Shown: positions 1 to 6,126, counted from the stretch's first letter. The stretch is 10,381 nt of DNA from Candidatus Gastranaerophilales bacterium (GCA_028694275.1 JAQUTS010000052.1:1-10381), one strand, 5' to 3'. Numbers and translations: made by a program. The notes: a model not told the origin generated them from the sequence alone.

Positions 1-2
1 AA

Positions 3-374
3 TCAATGAAGGCAACTCCTGAAGAGCAGAAAAAAATTGATGAAGAAATCAAATCTTTGCAGCAAAAAAAGAAGCAGCAAGATGAAACAGCTGTCTTAAA
101 AGAAACAAAAGAAGGAAATATTCGCTTCAAGCTGAAAAAAGATATGAAGGCCGATGACTTTAGAAAGCTTTTTGATATCAAAGAGGGTTCCCTCAGATAT
201 AATAGTGAGCTTGACTTGGATTATGAGTGGCGTGACTATCCTGAAGGATCTGCCGAGCGTGAAGAAGGCCGCCAGTACAAAGATTGGAATACGAACATCC
301 CAAAAGGAAAAGAGTTCACTCTTTCTCCTACAGAAGTCGCTTATAAGGGTTTTTGGAGCGAGCTTTTTAAATAG
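3..374 (+). CDS. Unrecognised Lys/Glu-rich protein, 3' end only (possible LysM-like C-terminus)
   Basis: The reading frame is open to the left edge, and the ATG at base 6 has no room for a visible ribosome binding site, so this is most likely the C-terminal end of a longer gene. About 123 residues are visible. The first 35 or so are highly charged and Gln/Lys/Glu-rich, as in a coiled coil or linker. The last 85 fold plausibly as one unit: a stretch reading FKLKKDMKADDFRKLFDI, then an Asn-containing turn, then IPKGKEFTLSP. That spacing resembles a stretched LysM peptidoglycan-binding repeat (hydrophobic strand, 'GDTL'-like helix, N, 'i..G..l.iP'), but the usual GD is absent. LysM is therefore a suggestion, not an assignment. 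It ends in TAG just before a strong hairpin and converges on the sigma gene. Confidence 0.7.
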   Translation, partial: SMKATPEEQKKIDEEIKSLQQKKKQQDETAVLKETKEGNIRFKLKKDMKADDFRKLFDIKEGSLRYNSELDLDYEWRDYPEGSAEREEGRQYKDWNTNIPKGKEFTLSPTEVAYKGFWSELFK

Positions 375-391
375 TTGTACAGTCAAAACAA

Positions 392-414
392 AAAGCCCCG
401 AATTTCGGGGCTTT
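392..414 (-). terminator. Intrinsic terminator between convergent genes, better oriented for the sigma gene
   Basis: GCCCCG at 395-400 pairs perfectly with CGGGGC at 406-411 around a five-base loop, and A/T pairs extend the stem on both sides (392-394 with 412-414). Read on the minus strand the stem is followed by TTTTTGTTTT, a classic U-tract, so it should end transcription of the sigma gene, whose stop lies about 70 bases upstream on that strand. On the plus strand it is followed only by TTTAATC, so it is a weaker, possibly bidirectional, terminator for the gene ending at 374. Confidence 0.8.
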
Positions 415-430
415 AATCTAGTGTCGCTAT

Positions 431-461
431 TTTTGGCAAAAGTTCACACATTTTGCCAAAA
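431..461. repeat. Perfect 11-bp inverted repeat in the convergent intergenic space
   Basis: TTTTGGCAAAA at 431-441 is the exact reverse complement of TTTTGCCAAAA at 451-461, with a nine-base loop. Neither strand has a long T-run straight after the stem, so it is not a textbook terminator. On the minus strand it lies between the sigma gene stop and the GC-rich terminator, and could form a 3'-UTR hairpin that protects the transcript or helps termination. Its function is unknown. Confidence 0.6.
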
Positions 462-484
462 TATGCTTTTGCAGTCCTAAGCTC

Positions 485-1435
485 TTATCTTAGATAGTCT
501 TTGAGATGTCTTAAATCACCGTTGGATCTGAGTTTTTTGATGGCAATATCTTCAATTTGCCTTATTCTTTCTTTTGAAAATCCCATTTTGTTTCCGAGTT
601 CTTCAAGAGTTTTTTGTTTTGTTCCAAAGATTCCAAAACGTTCTATCAGAATGTCTTTTTCTCTTTGAGTCAAAAGCTCAAGGATTTTTTCAATATCTTG
701 AGTCAAAAGCTCTTCTGTTGTTTCACTGGATGGGCCTTTGTGCAGAGTATCAGGGACGTAATCCTCAAGGTATAATTCATCACCGATAGGCATATCAAGA
801 GAAATAGGCTCTCTTATCATTGCTTTTTTGATGTTGGATACTTTGAGTTTGCTCAGTCCCATTTTTTGACCGAGTTCTGCATCTTGAGGCTCTCTGCCAA
901 GTTCTGTTGTCATTTCTTGGATGGTTTTTTTCAAAAGACGTATTTTATCAGACATATGAACGGGGATTCTGACAGTTCGAGATGTGTTTGCGATAGCTCT
1001 TATGATGGTTTGTCTTATCCACCAGGTTGCATAAGTAGAAAATTTGAAACCTTTTCGATAATCAAATCTCTCTGTTGCTCGCATTAACCCGAGGCTTCCT
1101 TCCTGTACCATGTCCATGAAAAGAACACCTTGCCCCACGTACTTTTTGGCAATACTTACAACAAGTCGCAAGTTTGCTTGTACGAGTTTGTCTTTGGCAC
1201 GCTTAGCGTCTTTGGGTGCTCCTTCCCTAATGATTTTTCCCAGCTCTATTTCTTCTGATGTTTTTAGAAGTTTCTTTTTGCCGATATCTTTCAGATACAT
1301 TTGCAAAATATCATCAGAATACGCACTGGTGCATTTGTCGAAGAAGTGTTCTTTTTCTTCCGTACTATCATCGGTTAGTTCGGTAAGAAGTTTTTCTTGC
1401 ACATCTTCTTCTATAATCTCAAGCTTAATATTCAT
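485..1435 (-). CDS. Sigma-70 family RNA polymerase sigma factor, probably group 2-like
   Basis: Directs RNA polymerase to promoters. From the chosen ATG at 1435 it is 316 aa. Residues 1-40 are acidic and lack a full region 1.1. Region 1.2 (SDDILQMYLKDIG) spans about 40-72, region 2 about 83-161 (FSTYATWWIRQ at 132-142, RTVRIPVHM at 153-161), region 3 about 162-215, the sigma finger near 211-230, and region 4 about 253-303 with the helix-turn-helix and ERIRQIE at 289-295. The frame stays open to 1600, but those 55 extra codons encode a hydrophobic stretch unlike any sigma factor, while AGGAAGAGG sits just upstream of 1435. Oddities: Ile145 replaces the Thr of region 2.4 (E. coli T440), the sigma finger is two residues short, and IEDIAIKKLR replaces the usual IEAKALRKLR. 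These suggest an alternative factor, though a primary RpoD/SigA role remains possible. Confidence 0.9.
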   Translation of the reverse strand: MNIKLEIIEEDVQEKLLTELTDDSTEEKEHFFDKCTSAYSDDILQMYLKDIGKKKLLKTSEEIELGKIIREGAPKDAKRAKDKLVQANLRLVVSIAKKYVGQGVLFMDMVQEGSLGLMRATERFDYRKGFKFSTYATWWIRQTIIRAIANTSRTVRIPVHMSDKIRLLKKTIQEMTTELGREPQDAELGQKMGLSKLKVSNIKKAMIREPISLDMPIGDELYLEDYVPDTLHKGPSSETTEELLTQDIEKILELLTQREKDILIERFGIFGTKQKTLEELGNKMGFSKERIRQIEDIAIKKLRSNGDLRHLKDYLR

Positions 1436-1516
1436 TCCAATCCTCTTCCTGTTTTCGGGGATAATAAAAATATAAATCAGTACTCTTTTGACCAATATTA
1501 TTATTAGACGATTGGA

Positions 1517-1534
1517 TGTGAAAAAAGTTTCACA
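1517..1534. promoter_or_regulatory. Operator-like palindrome upstream of the sigma gene
   Basis: TGTGAAA at 1517-1523 and TTTCACA at 1528-1534 form 7-bp arms four bases apart. It resembles a CRP-type box (TGTGA...TCACA), but with eight rather than six bases between the pentamers. On the minus strand the sequence TTCACA (1522 down to 1517) matches five of six bases of a -35 box, with TAATAT 16 bp further on (1500-1495). The palindrome would then overlap a promoter of the sigma gene. Arms this short can arise by chance in AT-rich DNA. Confidence 0.35.
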
Positions 1535-1580
1535 TAATTCAAAAAACTTAGCCCTTTGTGCTAATAAATGCCAAAATTGT

Positions 1581-1586
1581 ATTATA
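1581..1586 (-). promoter_or_regulatory. Candidate -10 box for the sigma gene
   Basis: The minus strand reads TATAAT here, about 145 bases before the sigma ATG. No convincing -35 hexamer lies 16-18 bp upstream and there is no TGn extension, so this is a candidate only. If used, it gives a long leader containing the TGTGAAA/TTTCACA palindrome. Confidence 0.3.
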
Positions 1587-1648
1587 CCTATTTTTAGCAT
1601 ATTTATATGTATAAGCCCGATAATTTAAGCAAAAATTTATATTTTGGG

Positions 1649-2335
1649 CTAAAATCCGAGTTTGATTATGCCAAATGGTCTTTGTTCAAGCTTTTTGCTA
1701 AATTGTGACATTCCATAGCAAATTACAAAATACACAAGTGCGACCAAGGCCAAAATTTGTGTTTCGTTATAGGTTCTTTCATAGATTATTTCACCTGAGC
1801 GGGTGAATTCTATCAACCCGATTATGGATGCCAAAGAAGTATCTTTGATGAGTGAGATGAACTGGCTCACTAAAGCAGGCATCATTCGGCTTATTGCGCA
1901 GGGCAAAATAACATATTTGAGCCTTTGGAATATGTTTAGGCCAAGAGCTTTGGCTGCTTGGATTTGGGTGGTTTCGACTGATTTTAGCCCGCTTCTTACT
2001 ATTTCCGCTATGTATGCGGAAGTAAAAAGTGACAGTGCAATAAAAGCGGATTGAAATTCTAATGAGCCAAAAATCTCATCATGAAAGATGTTTATTTGTC
2101 CCAAAATAGGAGAACAGGTCAGATAAATAAAAACTATGTACAAAACCAACGGGATGCTTCTTGTGATTTCAATAAAAGTCGCTGCACATATTTTGAGCGG
2201 TGTAATATTTGAATATCTTGCAAGCCCGAGCAAAGTACCAAGAACAAGGCTTGTCACTCCTGATAAAATCCCAAGCATAAGTGTGATGCGGAGCCCTTTG
2301 AAAAGAAGATCTGAGTTGGCGATAATATCATTCAT
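1649..2335 (-). CDS. Polar amino acid ABC transporter permease (HisM/GlnP family), second of two
   Basis: Inner-membrane subunit of an ATP-driven amino acid importer, 228 aa, the usual length for the family. About five hydrophobic segments are visible (near 14-38, 50-75, 92-112, 150-175 and 192-212). EITRSIPLVL at 56-65 matches the conserved 'E..R..P' region. The EAA-type cytoplasmic loop that docks on the ATPase lies near 118-147 (QAAKALGLN, then ILPCA). The start ATG shares its A with the TGA stop of the preceding permease, so the two are probably translationally coupled and form a heterodimeric channel. It is the last gene of the operon. Beyond its stop there is no strong terminator, so read-through toward the sigma gene 214 bases away is possible. 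Substrate is not readable from this subunit. Confidence 0.92.
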   Translation of the reverse strand: MNDIIANSDLLFKGLRITLMLGILSGVTSLVLGTLLGLARYSNITPLKICAATFIEITRSIPLVLYIVFIYLTCSPILGQINIFHDEIFGSLEFQSAFIALSLFTSAYIAEIVRSGLKSVETTQIQAAKALGLNIFQRLKYVILPCAISRMMPALVSQFISLIKDTSLASIIGLIEFTRSGEIIYERTYNETQILALVALVYFVICYGMSQFSKKLEQRPFGIIKLGF

Positions 2336-3009
2336 CAGACTTTTGCCTCCCTTCCGTAGACTTTGAGGGATTTTTCAATAATATTTGTGATTATGGCAAC
2401 AACCCCTGTAAGCCCCATGTAGATTAGGGTTCCGAGTAAGAAATATTCATAAATTCTAAAATCATCAGCAGCACCTTTGTATATAACATAAAAAATATCC
2501 ACAACCGCTATAAAACTGACCAAAGATGAGTTTTTGATGAGGTTTATGAATTGGCTTCCAAGAGTAGGGATTACGATGCGGATTGCTTGTGGGAAGGTGA
2601 TGAGCCAAAAAGTCTGAAGACTGTTTAGCCCTAATGCAAGAGCTGCTTGCTTTTGCTGGCTTGCGATTGAGTTCATCCCTGATCTTAATACTTCTGAGAT
2701 ATATGCGGCCGTATAGATGCTAAGTGCCAATATTCCGCAATTTATGGGTGAAAAACTCAACCCAAAATGCGGATAAACTTTGTAGATTATGTATAACTGA
2801 ATCAAAAGAGGGATGTTTCTTGCAAGTTCAATGTATGCATTTGTTATCCAAACTATCCATTTGTTCGGCAAATCTCTTAAATATGTGATTAAAACAGCCA
2901 ATAAAAAGGCAAAAATACTGCTAAGCAAAGAGACTTGTAACGTAATCAACAAGCCTTGCCATATAAGATTTTTAGCATCTAAAAGGACTGAAAAATCAAG
3001 AGCGTACAT
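2335..3009 (-). CDS. Polar amino acid ABC transporter permease (HisM/GlnP family), first of two
   Basis: Transmembrane subunit of the amino acid importer, 224 aa. Hydrophobic segments are near 15-43, 52-77, 90-108, 143-175 and 187-210. ELARNIPLLIQ at 61-71 is the conserved family motif. The EAA loop runs near 110-142 (GMNSIASQQKQAALALGLN, then FPQA) and would contact the ATPase. It begins directly after the TAA of the binding protein gene (TAAATG) and ends in TGATG, overlapping the next permease by one base, so all subunits can be made from one transcript in matched amounts. It is clearly a paralogue of its downstream partner, consistent with a hetero-oligomeric pore. Assignment to the family is firm; the substrate is inferred from the binding protein. 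Confidence 0.92.
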   Translation of the reverse strand: MYALDFSVLLDAKNLIWQGLLITLQVSLLSSIFAFLLAVLITYLRDLPNKWIVWITNAYIELARNIPLLIQLYIIYKVYPHFGLSFSPINCGILALSIYTAAYISEVLRSGMNSIASQQKQAALALGLNSLQTFWLITFPQAIRIVIPTLGSQFINLIKNSSLVSFIAVVDIFYVIYKGAADDFRIYEYFLLGTLIYMGLTGVVAIITNIIEKSLKVYGREAKV

Positions 3010-3792
3010 TTATTTTACCCATTTGTGTTTTATACGGTTTAAAGTTCCATTATGCTGCATTTGGTATAGAGCTTCATCTATTGTCATTCTAAGAGTTTCG
3101 GTTTCGGGGCTTTTTTTGATGGCAATGCCATAAGGCTCTTTTGTGTAACGATCAGGAAGGATTTTGTAACTGCTGTCAGATCCTGCAAAACCGTACAGAA
3201 TGCTGTCATCTGTTGTCATCGCATCGCCTCTGTCTGCTTTGAGCGCAGAAAATGCGTCATTATAGGTTCTAAATCCTTGAATTAGAGCTTCAGGTGCCAT
3301 CATTCGTATATTTTTTTCAGATGTGGAGCCAAGCACGATAATAACCTTTCTGTTATTAAGGTCTTTTATGCCTCTGATTGGACTGTTTTTTGGTATCATA
3401 ATCGCTTGACCAGCAATATAGTAAGGTTGTGAAAAGTCAACCACCTCAAGCCTTTTGGGGTTTATGGTCATTGTCGCGATGACAACATCAACTGCATCTG
3501 ATGTGAGCATAAATATACGATTTGATGCAGTTACCTGCTTGAATTCCACCGCGTTAGGGTCGCCCAAAATATATTTGGCAATTTCTCTTGCTACATCAAC
3601 GTCAAAGCCCTGAATCTGATTGTTTTCATCCAAAAAACCAAAAGGCTTACTGTCATATTTGACTCCGACGATTATTTTTCCTCTTGATTTGATTTTATCA
3701 AGAGTGTCTTGTTGCGGCTCTTTGGGCTTGTTGAGTCCACATCCTGTCAAAAATATCATAAGTGATAATGTTGCTAAAAGAAATTTTTTCAT
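3010..3792 (-). CDS. Amino acid-binding lipoprotein of ABC transporter (SBP family 3), probably acidic/polar amino acids
   Basis: Captures the substrate outside the inner membrane and delivers it to the permeases; 260 aa. Residues 1-18 form a lipoprotein signal with lipobox LTGC and lipidation at Cys18, followed by a polar linker. The two-lobed SBP_bac_3 domain begins near 33 (IKSRGKIIVGVKYDSKPFGF). GFDVDVAREIAKYIL at 62-76 is the family signature. IATMTINPKR at 105-114 contains Arg114, the expected ligand alpha-carboxylate contact, followed by VDFSQPYY. Asp195/Asp196 in MTTDDSILYG probably bind the amino group. The pattern of LDKIKSRG, the ILGD segment and DDSILYGF resembles Asp/Glu-binding proteins of the PEB1/GluB type, so an acidic amino acid or glutamine is my best guess; this needs alignment. 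Its ATG overlaps the ATPase stop (ATGA). Confidence 0.92.
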   Translation of the reverse strand: MKKFLLATLSLMIFLTGCGLNKPKEPQQDTLDKIKSRGKIIVGVKYDSKPFGFLDENNQIQGFDVDVAREIAKYILGDPNAVEFKQVTASNRIFMLTSDAVDVVIATMTINPKRLEVVDFSQPYYIAGQAIMIPKNSPIRGIKDLNNRKVIIVLGSTSEKNIRMMAPEALIQGFRTYNDAFSALKADRGDAMTTDDSILYGFAGSDSSYKILPDRYTKEPYGIAIKKSPETETLRMTIDEALYQMQHNGTLNRIKHKWVK

Positions 3793-4514
3793 AGGTTTAC
3801 ACTTTCTAAAAAGTCTTTCGTAATTTGTTTTTGCGGGTTATCAAAAAATTCTGTAGGGTTATTTTGCTCGATTATTTCACCATGAGACATCAAGATGATT
3901 CTGTTTGCAACTTCTTTTGCAAATTTCATCTCGTGTGTGACAACAATCATTGTCATGCCGTCTTGTGCAAGGTTTTTGAGTGTATCAAGAACTTCCATCG
4001 TCATTTGAGGATCAAGAGCACTTGTCGGTTCATCAAAGAGCATAATATCCGGCTTCATTGCAAGACTTCGGGCAATAGCAACCCTTTGAGCCTGTCCGCC
4101 TGAGAGCTCATCGGGGTATTTATTGATTTTATCCAACAATCCGACTTTTTCTAAAAGTTCCATTGCTACAAACTCCGCTTCGTTTTTGGACATTTCCTTG
4201 ACCTTGATGGGTGCAAGGGTGATGTTTTGTTTGACTGTCATATGCGGAAACAGATTGAACTGCTGGAAAACAATCCCAAGGCGTGTTCTTATTTGGTTGA
4301 GGTTTGTGTTTTTGGATGTGATGTCAATATTATCAATATATATCTTGCCTGATGATGGTTTTTCAAGCCCGTCTATGCACTTTAAAAGCGTACTTTTGCC
4401 GCAGCCTGATGTGCCGATCAAAGTTATTATTTCACCTTGTTCCACTTCGAGATTTATATTATTTAAGATTCTTGTTTTGCCAAAATATTTGGACAAATTG
4501 ATGATTTTTATCAT
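3789..4514 (-). CDS. Polar amino acid ABC transporter ATP-binding protein (GlnQ/HisP family)
   Basis: Cytoplasmic ATPase that powers the importer, 241 aa, full length for the family. Walker A is GTSGCGKST at 34-42, the Q-loop is at 84-85 (VFQQFNLFPH), the signature LSGGQ is at 137-141, Walker B IMLFDEP is at 157-163, the D-loop SALD is at 165-168, and the switch His is His194 in VVTHEM. All catalytic residues are present. It is the first gene of the operon and overlaps the binding-protein start by four bases (ATGA). The ATG at 4514 has no recognisable Shine-Dalgarno sequence: the preceding bases read AATAATTTCAAA. A TATAAT on the same strand lies about 45 bases upstream. First-gene ATPase order is less common than a binding-protein-first order, but not rare. 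Confidence 0.95.
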   Translation of the reverse strand: MIKIINLSKYFGKTRILNNINLEVEQGEIITLIGTSGCGKSTLLKCIDGLEKPSSGKIYIDNIDITSKNTNLNQIRTRLGIVFQQFNLFPHMTVKQNITLAPIKVKEMSKNEAEFVAMELLEKVGLLDKINKYPDELSGGQAQRVAIARSLAMKPDIMLFDEPTSALDPQMTMEVLDTLKNLAQDGMTMIVVTHEMKFAKEVANRIILMSHGEIIEQNNPTEFFDNPQKQITKDFLESVNL

Positions 4515-4559
4515 TTTGAAATTATTTTCGTTATGTTATCTAGTCTAACCTTTTACACC

Positions 4560-4565
4560 ATTATA
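4560..4565 (-). promoter_or_regulatory. Candidate -10 box for the amino acid ABC operon
   Basis: The minus strand reads TATAAT about 45 bases before the ATPase start. No good -35 box is visible 16-18 bp upstream. Position in the divergent intergenic region supports a promoter; the sequence alone is weak evidence in such AT-rich DNA. Confidence 0.35.
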
Positions 4566-4626
4566 GTTGAAGAGAATGATTTCGGGCTCATTTTGATAAA
4601 TGAAAGATTTTTGAAACTTGGTGTTA

Positions 4627-4643
4627 TTTTGATTATATCAAAA
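4627..4643. promoter_or_regulatory. Operator-like palindrome at the -35 region of rimM
   Basis: TTTTGAT at 4627-4633 and ATCAAAA at 4637-4643 form perfect 7-bp arms around TAT. The right arm covers the position where the -35 hexamer of the rimM promoter would lie. TTGAT...ATCAA recalls an FNR-type box, but the spacing is three bases instead of four. It could be a repressor or activator site for rimM-trmD or the divergent ABC operon; chance is also possible. Confidence 0.3.
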
Positions 4644-4656
4644 ACTTTTTAGTACA

Positions 4657-4665
4657 TGTTATAAT
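4657..4665 (+). promoter_or_regulatory. Extended -10 promoter of rimM-trmD
   Basis: TGTTATAAT is a perfect extended -10 element (TGn plus TATAAT) 26 bases before the rimM ATG, placing transcription start near 4672 and giving a leader of about 20 bases with the ribosome binding site GAGGTGG at 4682-4688. The -35 position has only ATCAAA, as expected for an extended -10 promoter. Confidence 0.65.
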
Positions 4666-4691
4666 GAAGAGAACGAAAAACGAGGTGGGTT

Positions 4692-5207
4692 ATGGCAAAG
4701 TATCTATCAGTAGCGCGAATTTTGAACTTTCACGGCATTAAAGGCGAAGCCAAAGTGGGCTACACCAAGGGCAAAGAAGATCAACTTTTGGGCATAAAAA
4801 CATTTTTGATAGAAAAAGAAGGCAAAGAAATTTTTCTTACAGTGGAGCGTGTTCGCTTCCATAAACAACATGCCATAATCAAATTTAAAGAAATTAATTC
4901 TGTTGAAGAAGTTCAGGCGTTAAAAAATGAAACTTTGAAAGCAGAAAAAACCTTTGTACAAGAGTATCTTGAGGATGATGAATACCTGATAGATGATTTG
5001 GTAGGCCTTGATGTTTATAATATGCAAGAAGAATACATCGGCAAAATAAAATACCTTGTATCGCAAACAGGCTCAGAGCTTTTGTCCATCGAAGACAAAA
5101 ACAAAAAACAACATTTGGTACCTTTTGTGAAAAAACTCGTACCCGTTGTTGATCTAAAAAAACAGCTTGTTGTAATTGACGAAATTCCGGGGCTTATTGA
5201 AAGATAA
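4692..5207 (+). CDS. rimM: Ribosome maturation factor RimM
   Basis: Assists maturation of the 30S subunit head and binds ribosomal protein S19; 171 aa, normal length. The N-terminal RimM barrel opens with ARILNFHGIKGEAKV (8-22), the family's hallmark HG..GE motif. A C-terminal PRC-barrel starts near 97 (EYLIDDLVGLDVY) and ends with HLVPFVKKLVPVVDL (141-155), then VVIDEIPGLIE, the usual tail. The ATG is preceded by GAGGTGG at good spacing and by an extended -10 promoter. Its TAA overlaps the trmD ATG (TAATG), so the two genes are translationally coupled. The common partner rpsP is not upstream: the gene is first in its transcript. Confidence 0.97.
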   Translation: MAKYLSVARILNFHGIKGEAKVGYTKGKEDQLLGIKTFLIEKEGKEIFLTVERVRFHKQHAIIKFKEINSVEEVQALKNETLKAEKTFVQEYLEDDEYLIDDLVGLDVYNMQEEYIGKIKYLVSQTGSELLSIEDKNKKQHLVPFVKKLVPVVDLKKQLVVIDEIPGLIER

Positions 5208-5875
5208 TGCAATATGATGTAATTACACTTTTCCCTGATATGATAGAGCAGCAATGCTCTCACAGTATTGTGTCCCGTGGGGTTCAAAACGGTGCTGTCA
5301 AAATAAACACTATCAACCCAAGGGATTTTACGCAAGATAAACATCACCGTGTGGATGATACTCCCTATGGCGGCGGGGCCGGCATGGTGCTGATGTGTGA
5401 ACCGTTTTTTAAGGCTTATGAAAGCATCCCAAAGCTTCCGCAATCTAAGACAATCATGTTGACGCCTCAAGGGGCTCCTTTGACGCAAAAAAAAGTCAAA
5501 GACCTTGCTTCTTGTGATCAGCTTATATTGCTCTGCGGCCATTACGAAGGGTTCGATGAGCGTATAAGGCAAGGCCTTGACTTGGTGGAAATCTCAATAG
5601 GAGATTTTGTTCTTACAGGAGGTGAGCTTGGGGCTTTGTGTATTATTGACGCTACAAGCAGGTTAGTTGATGGGGTTTTAGGAAAAATTGAATCCGCCCA
5701 TGAGGATTCTTTTGAGGATGGTTTGCTTGAATATCCGCAATATACCAAACCATATGATTTCAGAGGCATGAAAGTTCCTGATATCCTTTTGAGCGGAAAC
5801 CATGGCGAAATTGCCAAATGGAGACAAGAACAGCGTATTTTGCGCACAAAACAACGCAGACCTGACTTATTGTAA
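5207..5875 (+). CDS. trmD: tRNA (guanine-N1-)-methyltransferase TrmD
   Basis: SPOUT-class enzyme that methylates G37 next to the anticodon using S-adenosylmethionine, preventing +1 frameshifts; usually essential. At 222 aa it is slightly shorter than many homologues, trimmed at the C-terminus. DDTPYGGGAGMVL at 50-62, LTPQGAPL at 85-92, LLCGHYEGFDERI at 108-120 and EISIGDFVLTGGELGAL at 128-144 build the deep trefoil knot that holds the cofactor. Asp167 in EDSF and Arg152 correspond to the known catalytic Asp169 and Arg154 of the Haemophilus enzyme. LLEYPQYT at 173-180 is also conserved. The C-terminal tRNA-binding domain (HGEIAKWRQEQR) is intact. It is coupled to rimM by a one-base overlap and is not followed by rplS. 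Confidence 0.98.
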   Translation: MQYDVITLFPDMIEQQCSHSIVSRGVQNGAVKINTINPRDFTQDKHHRVDDTPYGGGAGMVLMCEPFFKAYESIPKLPQSKTIMLTPQGAPLTQKKVKDLASCDQLILLCGHYEGFDERIRQGLDLVEISIGDFVLTGGELGALCIIDATSRLVDGVLGKIESAHEDSFEDGLLEYPQYTKPYDFRGMKVPDILLSGNHGEIAKWRQEQRILRTKQRRPDLL

Positions 5876-5889
5876 TCTCGCCACGGTTG

Positions 5890-6126
5890 TTAGCTTTTTT
5901 CGTCGAAGTTTTTATACTGATCTATGAGTTCTGTTTCAGGATAACCTTCGATTTCAAGGTCATCTGAGGGTTCATCATACAAGTACCCGTCATCTGCACA
6001 AAACAGAATAATTTCGCGTCTGTCAGTATTTGGAAGAAGTTCTTCTTCATCAAGCACCAAAACTTCGCAGTTGATATACTTCCTTTTGGACTCAGAGTAG
6101 AGTCTTTTGTTAATAGTATGTGCCAT
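5890..6126 (-). CDS. Small acidic protein of unknown function
   Basis: I do not recognise this protein. From the ATG at 6126 it is 78 aa. The first 18 residues are basic (NKRLYSESKRKY), then the protein becomes strongly acidic, with CEVLVLDEEELL and REIILFCADD as likely beta strands and a tail rich in Asp/Glu (DEPSDDLEIEGYPETELI). No signal peptide or membrane segment is visible, so it is probably cytoplasmic. An ATG three codons earlier (6135) touches the ribosome binding site with no spacing, so 6126 is the better start. The gene is single, convergent with trmD (14 bases between stops) and divergent from glcD. A real gene is supported by the ribosome binding site, the clean 78-codon frame and lack of overlap; its role is open. 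Confidence 0.7.
   Translation of the reverse strand: MAHTINKRLYSESKRKYINCEVLVLDEEELLPNTDRREIILFCADDGYLYDEPSDDLEIEGYPETELIDQYKNFDEKS

Noticed and set aside
1517..1534. A true CRP site
   Set aside because: The pentamers match TGTGA/TCACA, but the spacing is eight rather than six bases, so a standard CRP dimer would not fit.
1436..1600. Upstream extension of the sigma gene frame to an ATG at 1600 (55 extra codons)
   Set aside because: The extension is hydrophobic and unlike any sigma N-terminus, and a good ribosome binding site precedes the ATG at 1435; it is better read as leader and promoter DNA.
1614..1650. AGCCC...GGGCT stem just after the ABC operon stop as a terminator
   Set aside because: Only five base pairs around a loop of about 26 bases, and no clear U-tract on the minus strand.
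4123..4548. Plus-strand open frame opposite the ABC ATPase
   Set aside because: Antisense to intact Walker A and Q-loop coding sequence, with no family features of its own.
5015..5572. Long minus-strand open frame opposite rimM-trmD
   Set aside because: It lies antisense to two clearly conserved genes and its translation shows no family features; a shadow frame.
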